DNA from: Thermoproteota archaeon
Lineage (GTDB): Archaea > Thermoproteota > Thermoprotei_A > Sulfolobales > Pyrodictiaceae
Direction of reading: 5' to 3'
Assembly: GCA_013153105.1 (NCBI GenBank)
Contig: JAADFC010000113.1
Coordinates: forward strand, 1-6,327
DNA length: 6,327 nucleotides
Shown here piece after piece: positions 1-5,227 of the stretch; the stretch's first letter is position 1, and each line of letters opens with the position of its first letter. A program made the translations under genes and the position numbers. The notes under the pieces were generated by a model. That model was not told where the DNA came from, searched no databases, and saw nothing but the letters and a program-made list of their open reading frames with translations.

Positions 1-408
1 GCGGCGGCCGCCTACGCGCTCACCGGGACGCCCGTCGCGGTGGAGGATGCGGGCCTCTTCGTAGACGCGCTCTCCGGATTCCCAGGGCCCTACAGCAGCT
101 ACGTCTACAAGACTATAGGCGTGCACGGGATACTGAGGCTCCTCGAGGGCGAGGAGAACCGCGCGGCGAGATTCGTGTCCGTCATAGCCTACGCGGGCCC
201 CTGGGGAGTCCAGCTGTTCCGCGGCGAAGTGAAGGGCTCCATAGCCGCGGAGCCCCGGGGCAGCGGCGGCTTCGGCTTCGACCCCATATTCATACCCGAA
301 GGCGCGGATAAGACGTTCGCGGAGATGAACATAGAGGAGAAGAACATGTACTCCCACCGCGCCAGGGCTGCAAGGAAGCTCTGCTCCTGGCTGGAACATA
401 GACTCTAA
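1..408 (+). CDS. rdgB: XTP/dITP (non-canonical purine NTP) pyrophosphatase, HAM1/RdgB family, 5' end missing
   Basis: Hydrolyses non-canonical purine triphosphates (XTP, dITP, ITP) to the monophosphate and pyrophosphate, keeping them out of DNA and RNA; acts in the cytoplasm. The frame is open from base 1, so the start lies outside the window; about 135 residues are visible against a usual 185-200. Visible family signatures are VEDAGLFVDALSGFPGPYS (metal-binding acidic pair and the Gly-x-Pro-Gly loop), YVYKTIG, the substrate-loop motif GGFGFDPIFIPEG, TFAEM, and the C-terminal SHRARA motif that contacts the base. They closely resemble the archaeal enzyme of Methanocaldococcus as I remember it. 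A GTG at 40 falls inside the conserved core (the V of VEDAG) and is not the start. The gene ends 128 bp before uS15 on the same strand. In archaea this family is often found near genes of the KEOPS and translation apparatus. The family assignment is very secure; the true N-terminus cannot be seen. Confidence 0.95.
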   Translation, partial: AAAAYALTGTPVAVEDAGLFVDALSGFPGPYSSYVYKTIGVHGILRLLEGEENRAARFVSVIAYAGPWGVQLFRGEVKGSIAAEPRGSGGFGFDPIFIPEGADKTFAEMNIEEKNMYSHRARAARKLCSWLEHRL

Positions 409-420
409 GCTATTTAGACC
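409..420 (+). promoter_or_regulatory. Probable TATA box upstream of uS15
   Basis: TATTTAG at 411-417, preceded by the purine-containing AAGC, lies immediately after the rdgB stop codon in a GC-rich spacer. It is the only AT-rich block there and resembles the crenarchaeal BRE/TATA arrangement. A start site about 25 nt downstream, near 437-440, would give uS15 a leader of roughly 100 nt. This is a pattern match only. Confidence 0.45.
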
Positions 421-448
421 CGCCGCGGCGCCGCCCCGCCAGCACCGG

Positions 449-516
449 CCCTCAGCGCAACCCCCCGGGGGCGGGGGCTCGCCCCCAGAGGGACTGGGCG
501 GGGGCTCCTGCTCGCC
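449..516 (+). other. GC-rich structured leader of uS15 with two hairpins and a 12-bp direct repeat
   Basis: Two stem-loops precede the uS15 Shine-Dalgarno: GGGGG/CCCCC with a CTCG loop at 473-486, and a 6-bp stem (497-502 with 511-516, one G-U pair) with an 8-nt loop. CCCTC at 449-453 can pair with GAGGG at 488-492 to enclose the first. GGGCGGGGGCTC occurs twice, at 469-480 and 496-507. The second hairpin ends 7 nt before the Shine-Dalgarno. This may be a regulatory leader or simply GC-rich spacer; no conservation evidence is available here. Confidence 0.35.
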
Positions 517-522
517 GGGACG

Positions 523-529
523 GGAGGTG
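523..529 (+). promoter_or_regulatory. Shine-Dalgarno of uS15
   Basis: GGAGGTG, complementary to the archaeal 16S 3' end, lies 7 nt before the ATG at 537 and fixes that start. Confidence 0.8.
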
Positions 530-536
530 TGCGGAG

Positions 537-1016
537 ATGGCAGGCAAGCGGAGAAAGAAGGGTCGCTCCCACTCTACCCGGCCTGCGAGCCCGTCGATAC
601 CCAAGTGGGTCCAGTACGACCCCGAGGAGATAGAGGAGATAATAGTAGACCTCGCCCGCAAGGGCTACGGGCCGAGCATGATAGGGATCATACTCCGCGA
701 CCAGTTCGGCATTCCACTGGTGAAGCCGATACTCGGCAAGAGTATTGTCGACGTGCTAGAGGAGCGGTGCATGAAGCTCGTGGTACCCGAGGACCTGTTT
801 AGGCTCATCGAGAAGGCGGTGAACCTCAGGAGGCACCTCGAGGAGCACCCCAAGGATACGCATGCGAAGAAGGGGCTGCTGGATCTCGAGGCTAAGATTA
901 GGAGGATAGCCGACTACTATAAGCGCGAGGGCAAGCTCCCCGAGGACTGGAAGTACGACCCGCGCCAGGCCAAGCTGATAGTGGCAGGCGGCCTCTACCG
1001 GGAGGAGAAGTGCTAA
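537..1016 (+). CDS. rps15: 30S ribosomal protein uS15 (S15P)
   Basis: Small-subunit ribosomal protein of 159 residues, the counterpart of bacterial S15 and eukaryotic S13. It binds the central-domain junction of 16S rRNA and takes part in the contact with the large subunit. Residues 1-20 are a basic tail (MAGKRRKKGRSHSTRPASPS). Residues about 20-80 form the archaeal/eukaryal N-terminal domain (IPKWVQYDPEEIEEI, GYGPSMIGIILRDQFGIP), which bacteria lack. Residues about 85-150 are the S15 core, with H104-P-K-D107, KKGL, RIADYYKREGKLP and WKYDP. The length is normal for archaea. The ATG is chosen because GGAGGTG at 523-529 sits 7 nt upstream, a near-perfect match to the 16S 3' end. The next gene starts 84 bp downstream on the same strand. 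The S15/RecJ-like/Pcc1/S3Ae order recalls the conserved archaeal neighbourhood. Identification is essentially certain. Confidence 0.98.
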   Translation: MAGKRRKKGRSHSTRPASPSIPKWVQYDPEEIEEIIVDLARKGYGPSMIGIILRDQFGIPLVKPILGKSIVDVLEERCMKLVVPEDLFRLIEKAVNLRRHLEEHPKDTHAKKGLLDLEAKIRRIADYYKREGKLPEDWKYDPRQAKLIVAGGLYREEKC

Positions 1017-1049
1017 ACTGTCCTCCCCTCCAGGGCGCGCGGCGTGCAG

Positions 1050-1067
1050 GGTTTTACCCGCGTATAG
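1050..1067 (+). promoter_or_regulatory. Possible promoter of the RecJ/Cdc45-like gene
   Basis: GTTTTACC (1051-1058) and GTATAG (1062-1067) are the only AT-rich patches in the 84-bp spacer between uS15 and the next gene. Initiation about 25 nt downstream would fall near 1080-1092, giving a very short leader before the TTG at 1101. This fits the absence of any clear Shine-Dalgarno there. Which patch is used, or whether the gene is only read through from uS15, cannot be decided from the sequence. Confidence 0.35.
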
Positions 1068-1100
1068 CCCGCAGGCCCGCCTCCCGCGGGGCCGGCTGGT

Positions 1101-2381
1101 TTGAGCCTTGACGAGGCTTTTGCGAGGGTCATCGGAGAGAAGGAGGTCAGCCTCCTCCGCCCGACTGCAAGCCAGCTTTCGGCTATAATCAAAGAGTATG
1201 GCTACATAGCGGTCTACGCGTTCCCCAGCCTTGACGCTTCTATAGCATCCAGTCTCGCCGCGAGTATATTCGAGAGGTTTAACGTTGAGCATGTCGTCTA
1301 CTTTACGCCCGTCCCCCCTAGGGAGCTTGAGGAGCCTAGCCTTCTCGTGGGCTACCCTGCCGTGGTCGTGGAGCAGCTCAAGCCGAGGCGGCCCGCGGCG
1401 TTGGTCGGTGTTGGCGAGAGGCCGCAGGGCATACTCCAGGTCCCCGTCACGTCCTCTACCGACACCAGCGTAGCAGGGCTAATGGCGGGCGTGCTGTCGG
1501 AGCTCACGGTGGTAGGCTACCTGGCCGTCTACGCTATCGCGTCCGCTATATGGAGGGGGCTTGACAGGGGTAAGAAGGGTGAGATAGAGGGGCTGGAGGC
1601 GAGCCTCATAGAGGTGCTCACGCTCGAGAACATAGTGGAGGCGTTCTTCACCCTCCGGCTTGCTCGTTGGAAGGAGCTGCCGACGGAGGAGGCTCTCTCC
1701 TCCACAGTCCTCCCGCTCCTGCCGGGGTTAAGCGGCAACCCGGACGCGGCGCGTAGGTTCCTCGAGGGGGACCCGAGGCTGAAGCCCCTCCTGGGCAAGA
1801 CGTCGGACGAGGCGCCGGACGAGGCTGTGGTCGTCCTAGGCGAGAAGCTGTACGACCTGCTTAAGCAGCGCAGCCGCGTGCCGCGGAGGCCCACGGAGGT
1901 GATAGGCTTCAACTACTACAGCCGTCGTGCCCCGCTTCCCGACCTACGGGAGGCCGCTGCGGTGCTTGCCTGCTACGCTTCAGACGCGGGGCTCGGACGC
2001 GTCTACAGCCTCCTCCATGCAGAGCAGCATGTGGCATCCGACGCCTATACCCACTACATGCGCTCGTTCGACGGGCTGGCCGCGTCTGTCGTCCAGCTCC
2101 TCGAGGCGGGGCTCCAGCAGGGGCCGAGGCTGGCGGGCGTGCAGACGCTTCGCATCCCCCAGAGGGGGTGCGGCCTGCTGCTGGCCAATGAGCTTAGGCG
2201 CCTGGGTGTGGTACACCCGGAGGCGCTGCCGCTGCTCGAGACCCCGGAGGGGCTCCTGGTCCCCCTCGAGTTTGCGGTTGACCGTATAGGCTTCAGCCAG
2301 CTCAGCGAGCTTGTTGGGAGAGGGTGCCTGGAGTACCTGGAGGGGACGCCCTATGCAAGGCTCCACGAGGCCCGATGCTAG
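1101..2381 (+). CDS. RecJ/Cdc45-like DHH-superfamily protein with degenerate catalytic motifs
   Basis: A 426-residue protein that I read as the crenarchaeal RecJ/Cdc45-type member of the DHH phosphoesterase superfamily. Such proteins associate with GINS and MCM in archaeal replication. Residues 33-60 have the strand-loop-helix of DHH motif I (YGYIAVYAFPSLDASIASS), but the usual H-x-D-x-D-G reads F41-P-S-L-D45-A, so most metal ligands are absent. LLVGYPAVVV (81-90) sits where motif II falls. PAALVGVGERPQG (98-110) sits where the Asp-His-His motif is expected, with no DHH. TSSTDTSVAGLMAGVLSE (117-134) resembles the helix following that motif. The C-terminal half (about 280-420) would be the DHHA1-like nucleic-acid-binding part, also without a Gly-rich GGH motif. 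The TTG at 1101 is the most upstream usable start (in-frame stop at 1065) and lacks a clear Shine-Dalgarno. The position between uS15 and pcc1 supports the reading. Family confidence is moderate; loss of nuclease activity is inferred. Confidence 0.65.
   Translation: MSLDEAFARVIGEKEVSLLRPTASQLSAIIKEYGYIAVYAFPSLDASIASSLAASIFERFNVEHVVYFTPVPPRELEEPSLLVGYPAVVVEQLKPRRPAALVGVGERPQGILQVPVTSSTDTSVAGLMAGVLSELTVVGYLAVYAIASAIWRGLDRGKKGEIEGLEASLIEVLTLENIVEAFFTLRLARWKELPTEEALSSTVLPLLPGLSGNPDAARRFLEGDPRLKPLLGKTSDEAPDEAVVVLGEKLYDLLKQRSRVPRRPTEVIGFNYYSRRAPLPDLREAAAVLACYASDAGLGRVYSLLHAEQHVASDAYTHYMRSFDGLAASVVQLLEAGLQQGPRLAGVQTLRIPQRGCGLLLANELRRLGVVHPEALPLLETPEGLLVPLEFAVDRIGFSQLSELVGRGCLEYLEGTPYARLHEARC
2339..2345 (+). 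promoter_or_regulatory. Shine-Dalgarno of pcc1, inside the upstream gene
   Basis: GGAGGGG within the last 45 bp of the RecJ/Cdc45-like gene, 7 nt before the ATG at 2353. It decides the pcc1 start over the other in-frame candidates. Confidence 0.65.
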
Positions 2382-2649
2382 CGGGGCTAGGCTGCGTGCT
2401 GTGATAAGGGTGCATGGCCTAGGGCGGGAGCGTGCGAGGGCTGTGGCCGAGGCGCTACGCCCCGACGACCTGGAGGCGCCGGAGTGGCTTAAGATACGCG
2501 AAGAGGTGGACGACGGTGACCTGGTGATAACCGTGGAGGTGGCCGGCGGCGCCGCCAGGCTGGGCAGCCTCCGCAACACTATCGACGAGCTGCTATCAGT
2601 CACCTATGCGCTGCTCCGAAGCCTGGAGGAGGCTGCTAAGACTTTATAG
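2353..2649 (+). CDS. pcc1: KEOPS complex subunit Pcc1
   Basis: Small subunit (98 residues from this start) of the KEOPS/EKC complex (Kae1, Bud32, Cgi121, Pcc1), which makes the N6-threonylcarbamoyl group of t6A37 in ANN-decoding tRNAs. Pcc1 dimerises and docks on Kae1. The Pcc1 pattern is visible: first strand ARLRAVIRVHG (12-22), helix RERARAVAEALRPDD (25-39) with the typical L-x-P-D/E ending, two strands (WLKIREEV, DLVITVEV), then a long helix with RNTIDELLSVTYALL (74-88). The ATG at 2353 is chosen because GGAGGGG at 2339-2345 lies 7 nt upstream and this start keeps the whole first strand. A GTG at 2401 would cut into that strand, and a TTG at 2311 would lengthen the overlap. The gene overlaps the RecJ/Cdc45-like gene by 29 nt in another frame, suggesting translational coupling. 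Other KEOPS genes are not in the window. Confidence 0.82.
   Translation: MQGSTRPDASGARLRAVIRVHGLGRERARAVAEALRPDDLEAPEWLKIREEVDDGDLVITVEVAGGAARLGSLRNTIDELLSVTYALLRSLEEAAKTL
2643..2648 (+). promoter_or_regulatory. Strong TATA box for eS1 overlapping the pcc1 stop codon
   Basis: TTTATA, an excellent archaeal TATA box, preceded by purine-rich AAGAC as a possible BRE. It includes the first two bases of the pcc1 TAG (2647-2649). Initiation about 25 nt downstream, near 2670, would give eS1 a leader of roughly 20 nt. It suggests eS1 has its own promoter despite sitting in a same-strand gene run. Confidence 0.6.
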
Positions 2650-2690
2650 TCCGCTCGGGACTGGCCGCCCGGCCTCCAGGGGGCTAGGCT

Positions 2691-3338
2691 ATGAGCCGAA
2701 GGGCTGTCAGGACGAGGGATAAGTGGCGGCTCAAGAAGTGGTACGAGGTAGTCGCCCCGCAGGTCTTCGGCAACGTAACCCTCGGCACGACCCCCGCGGA
2801 CGACCCGAGGAAGCTCATAGGCCGCGTCATGGAGACGACCCTATACGATATAACCGGCGACTTCTCCCTCGTACACGTGCACCTCTACTTCCAGATTATA
2901 GACGTCGACGAGGAGAACCTCAAGGCATACACCCGGTTTAAGGGCCACGAACTCGCGAGGGACTATATGAAGAGCCTCATACGCCGCAAGAGCAGCAAGG
3001 TGCAGGGCATATATAATGTGACCACCAAGGACGGCTACGGGCTACGCATAACCGGCGTGGTCCTGACCACGTATAGGTGTAAGACGAGCCAGAAGAAGGC
3101 GATAAGGAAGATAATGGGTGACATTATCGTCAAGCGTAGTGCGGAGATGACGTTCGACGAGCTGATACAGGCGATGCTCTTCGGCCAGCTGGCCAACGAG
3201 ATATTCGAGCAGGCCAAGAAGATATACCCGCTGAGGAAGGTCGAGATATACAAGTCCAAGCTGCTGACCGTGCCCGGCCCCGACGGCAAGCCGCAGCCGG
3301 CCGTCGTAGTGTCCCCGCTCATGTACGAGATAAGGTAG
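2691..3338 (+). CDS. rps3ae: 30S ribosomal protein eS1 (S3Ae)
   Basis: Small-subunit ribosomal protein of 215 residues, found in archaea and eukaryotes (S3a/Rps1), located near the mRNA exit and platform region. The family is recognised by DKWRLKKWYEVVAPQVF (10-26), the TLYDITGDFS strand (50-59), KGHELARDYMKSLIRRKSSK (84-103), the conserved RCKTSQKKAIRKIM segment (129-142) and the C-terminal YPLRKVEIYKSKLL (179-192). Length is normal for archaea. The ATG is the first start in frame; AGGGGG at 2678-2683, 7 nt upstream, can pair with the anti-Shine-Dalgarno partly through G-U pairs. A TATA box at 2643-2648 suggests its own promoter, separate from the pcc1 transcript. The THUMP-SPOUT gene follows after 32 bp. 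Identification is essentially certain. Confidence 0.97.
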   Translation: MSRRAVRTRDKWRLKKWYEVVAPQVFGNVTLGTTPADDPRKLIGRVMETTLYDITGDFSLVHVHLYFQIIDVDEENLKAYTRFKGHELARDYMKSLIRRKSSKVQGIYNVTTKDGYGLRITGVVLTTYRCKTSQKKAIRKIMGDIIVKRSAEMTFDELIQAMLFGQLANEIFEQAKKIYPLRKVEIYKSKLLTVPGPDGKPQPAVVVSPLMYEIR

Positions 3339-3340
3339 CC

Positions 3341-3352
3341 TTTCCGCTATAC
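3341..3352 (+). promoter_or_regulatory. Possible TATA box of the THUMP-SPOUT gene (leaderless transcript)
   Basis: The 32-bp spacer after eS1 holds CTATACC (3348-3354) and a short pyrimidine-rich stretch. The box lies about 20-25 nt before the GTG at 3371 with no Shine-Dalgarno between, as expected for a leaderless archaeal transcript. The match is short, so confidence is low. Confidence 0.4.
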
Positions 3353-3370
3353 CACACCCCAACCCCTTGG

Positions 3371-4504
3371 GTGTACCCGCTTTTGCAGGCCCAGAAGGGC
3401 GAGTGCGACTACATACTTGTCAAGACTGTTCTCGGCATGGAGAACGTTGCGGCAAGCTACATCGAGGAGCTAGATCCGCAGGCGGAGGTTGTAGCGGCTC
3501 CGAGGGGGTTCAGGGGCCTGGTGCTGGTAAAGCCGTCCCGCGATAAGAGGGAGCTGGCGAGGCTCATAGAGGAGCAGGTGCCGGAGGCGGAGAAGGTCAT
3601 TGTTGTGGAGGGCTGTGCGCCTGCGGACCCGAAGGAGATAGCTGAGGTGGCGGCGAGGCTCGCGCCGAGGTACATAGGCTCCGACGACACGTTCGCGGTC
3701 AGGACCACGCGCCGCGGAAGGCACAGCTTCACGAGTATAGATGTCAATGTTGTCGTCGGCGACGCTGTGAGAAAGGTGACGGGCGCGAGTGTGAACTTAC
3801 GCCAGCCCGACTGGGTTGTGGCAGTCGAGATAATCGCCGACCGCGCCTTCATAGCATTCTACCCGGGTAGCGTCGAGTGGCGCAAGATGAAGCCCGGCAA
3901 GTACCCGCTCTACAGGCTGTTCCGGAGGATGAGCGTCGTCCAAATGCCCTACCTGGGCCCGCTCGATGCCTGCAGGACTATGGGCGTCCGTGTCGGCAGG
4001 GAGGTGCAGAACTTCGAGGTGGGCGAGCTGGTCGTAGCGCCTATAGGGCTTGTGGACGCGGAGCAGCTGAAGGTCTTCCTCGAGGGCGTGTTTGAGGGTA
4101 TACAGTCCCGCTACGAGATACAGCGCCGGAGCTATGGGCGTGAGGCGTGGCGCGTGCCGGTCAGGCTGCAGGACCTCTACCAGCTGGTCCGGAGCCGCCG
4201 CAGAGAGGTTATAATCGTGTTCGAGCCGGAGGGCGAGCCCATCTCCAGGGTAGCGGACGAGCTGTACAGACTGGTTAGAAGCGGCAGGAGAGTCAACCTC
4301 CTCTTCGGCTCGCGTGAGGGTATACCCGAGGGCGTGTACAGGTTCGCGGACCTCGTGGTTGACGTGGCGCCGGGTATAACGCTGTCGACAGAGTACGCCG
4401 CCGCTGCCGGGCTCATAGCGGTGGGGAGCCTCCTTCACGACCGGCTGGCCGCGGAGGAGGGTGAGACGGCGGAGGATGCTAGGCGGGGACGCCGAGGCTC
4501 CTGA
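3371..4504 (+). CDS. THUMP-domain SPOUT-superfamily predicted RNA methyltransferase
   Basis: A 377-residue predicted S-adenosylmethionine-dependent RNA methyltransferase, probably acting on tRNA since THUMP domains bind the tRNA acceptor end. The THUMP part covers about 10-165; its hallmark is FAVRTTRRGRHSFTSIDVN (108-126), VGDAVRK, VNLRQPDWVVAVEI (141-154) and AFIAFYPG. The linker GKYPLYRLFRRM follows, then a SPOUT trefoil-knot domain from about 188. Its cofactor-binding end shows VNLLFGSREGIPEG (308-321), ADLVVDVAPG (326-335) and LSTEYAAAAGL (338-348). This architecture matches the archaeal THUMP-SPOUT family (COG1818-like as I remember it); the modified base cannot be read from the sequence. 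The GTG at 3371 is preferred as leaderless; a TTG at 3383 is an alternative. The last 26 bp overlap the end of the opposing gene, and the tail (about 358-377) is acidic then Arg-rich and probably disordered. Confidence 0.82.
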   Translation: MYPLLQAQKGECDYILVKTVLGMENVAASYIEELDPQAEVVAAPRGFRGLVLVKPSRDKRELARLIEEQVPEAEKVIVVEGCAPADPKEIAEVAARLAPRYIGSDDTFAVRTTRRGRHSFTSIDVNVVVGDAVRKVTGASVNLRQPDWVVAVEIIADRAFIAFYPGSVEWRKMKPGKYPLYRLFRRMSVVQMPYLGPLDACRTMGVRVGREVQNFEVGELVVAPIGLVDAEQLKVFLEGVFEGIQSRYEIQRRSYGREAWRVPVRLQDLYQLVRSRRREVIIVFEPEGEPISRVADELYRLVRSGRRVNLLFGSREGIPEGVYRFADLVVDVAPGITLSTEYAAAAGLIAVGSLLHDRLAAEEGETAEDARRGRRGS

Positions 4505-5027
4505 GCAGCTGGCCCAGCTCCCTGGCTAGGAGCGGGTCCCTCCTCCCCAGCTCGCGGAGCAGCCGCCGGAGCCTCTGCCTTGGGTCCGGCCGCCGCGGCG
4601 GGCTCCTGCGCCGCCTCCACGTGGCGGGCTGCGGGGGCTCCACGTACTCGACTATATCGCTGACGAGGCTCTCCCTCGCCTCCTTCGACACCGAGGGCTC
4701 GACCAATCCCGCCCCCGCCCGCTCCAGGACCTCGCGGGCAAAGGTCTCGCCGGTTTTGGCCTCCTCGCGCAGGCGGGCCGCCACCTCTCCTAGGAATGTG
4801 AGCGCGTCCCCGCCCAGCTTCGACTCCGCCATGGATATGAAGGCGTTGGCTATGATAGACGCTAGGGTGCTCGCTATCTTCCTCGCCTCGCCGAAGCCGG
4901 AGTCGACAGGGCGTAGGGGGCTGTAGACTGCGTCAGCGCTAGCTATCAGCCTCCGCGCACACTCAGAAGGGTCTGTGCCCAGGCACTCCCCGACGTAGTC
5001 AAGCGACGCCCTAACGATAGACGCCAT
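4479..5027 (-). CDS. Unrecognised 182-residue protein with helical body and Arg/Pro-rich tail
   Basis: I do not recognise this family. Coding is supported by GGAGG (plus-strand 5034-5038) placed 6 nt before the ATG at 5027-5025, by GC-rich third positions, and by the same ATA/AGG/GAG codon style as its neighbours. The frame stays open to 5135, but the 36 extra residues lack a ribosome binding site and look like spacer. Residues 1-130 are probably mostly helical, with an Ala-rich helix near 48-68 and charged helices at 76-105 and 113-129. There is no signal peptide or clear membrane segment. Residues 130-150 are a Pro/Arg-rich linker (ATWRRRRSPPRRPDPRQR), followed by an Arg/Leu amphipathic helix (150-178). 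Nucleic-acid or ribosome binding is conceivable for the basic tail, but that is only inference. It converges on the THUMP-SPOUT gene with a 26-bp overlap and diverges from the metallophosphoesterase. C15 and C23 are its only cysteines. Confidence 0.75.
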   Translation of the reverse strand: MASIVRASLDYVGECLGTDPSECARRLIASADAVYSPLRPVDSGFGEARKIASTLASIIANAFISMAESKLGGDALTFLGEVAARLREEAKTGETFAREVLERAGAGLVEPSVSKEARESLVSDIVEYVEPPQPATWRRRRSPPRRPDPRQRLRRLLRELGRRDPLLARELGQLLRSLGVPA

Positions 5028-5033
5028 TATGTT

Positions 5034-5038
5034 CCTCC
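5034..5038 (-). promoter_or_regulatory. Shine-Dalgarno of the minus-strand gene
   Basis: GGAGG on the minus strand, separated by AACATA from the ATG at 5027. It decides the start against the longer open frame reaching 5135. Confidence 0.75.
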
Positions 5039-5164
5039 AGGCCAAGGCTTTACCCTCCAGACAGGCCCAGCTATCTCCAGCCTCTAAGGCCGCCGTCCAA
5101 GCCTGCCGAGGGGGCGCCGCTGCTCGGGGCCCCACGCGGCAGACCGGGGGGCCGACGAAGCTTC

Positions 5165-5174
5165 GGATTTAAGC
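5165..5174 (+). promoter_or_regulatory. TATA box of the metallophosphoesterase gene
   Basis: GGATTTAAGC stands out in a GC-rich region. A start about 25 nt downstream, near 5195, would leave a roughly 33-nt leader containing the Shine-Dalgarno GGAGG at 5214-5218, 9 nt before the ATG at 5228. Confidence 0.5.
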
Positions 5175-5227
5175 AGAGCTGCCTGCGACGAGCCCCAGCG
5201 GAGGCGGCTCCCAGGAGGCCCCCAGCC

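Larger units (their letters stand above)
5028..5227. other. Divergent intergenic region
   Basis: A 200-bp spacer between the minus-strand gene and the metallophosphoesterase. For the + gene, GGATTTAAGC (5165-5174) is a good TATA candidate. For the minus gene only weak AT patches exist (plus-strand CTCTAAGG near 5082-5089 and CTTTACCC near 5048-5055). GGCCCC at 5128-5133 can pair with GGGGCC at 5148-5153 around a 14-nt loop. I see no further gene or RNA here. Confidence 0.5.

Noticed and set aside
40..42. GTG at 40 as the start of the HAM1-family gene
   Set aside because: It encodes the Val of the conserved VEDAG motif, and the frame is open and protein-like up to base 1, so the gene is cut by the window edge.
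756..1292. 178-codon minus-strand open frame across uS15 and the next gene
   Set aside because: Antisense to the secure uS15 gene, with no ribosome binding site or recognisable family; GC-rich DNA gives long shadow frames.
1143..1320. Intact RecJ/DHH nuclease active site
   Set aside because: The motif I region has Phe, Ser and Ala where His, Asp and Gly are expected, and no DHH triad follows; I therefore did not call an active exonuclease.
1980..2603. 207-codon minus-strand frame opposite the RecJ/Cdc45-like gene and pcc1
   Set aside because: Low-complexity Ser/Arg/Pro composition typical of an antisense frame; it overlaps two better-supported genes.
3797..4438. 213-codon minus-strand frame opposite the THUMP-SPOUT gene
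   Set aside because: Fully antisense to a gene with clear THUMP and SPOUT motifs; no motif of its own.
4621..4926. Plus-strand frame opposite the unknown minus-strand gene
   Set aside because: Ser/Ala/Arg-rich antisense product without a Shine-Dalgarno; the minus strand has the ribosome binding site and the native codon style.
5028..5135. 36-residue N-terminal extension of the minus-strand gene
   Set aside because: The frame is open, but the peptide looks like spacer translation and the GGAGG 6 nt before the ATG at 5027 is a much better start signal.
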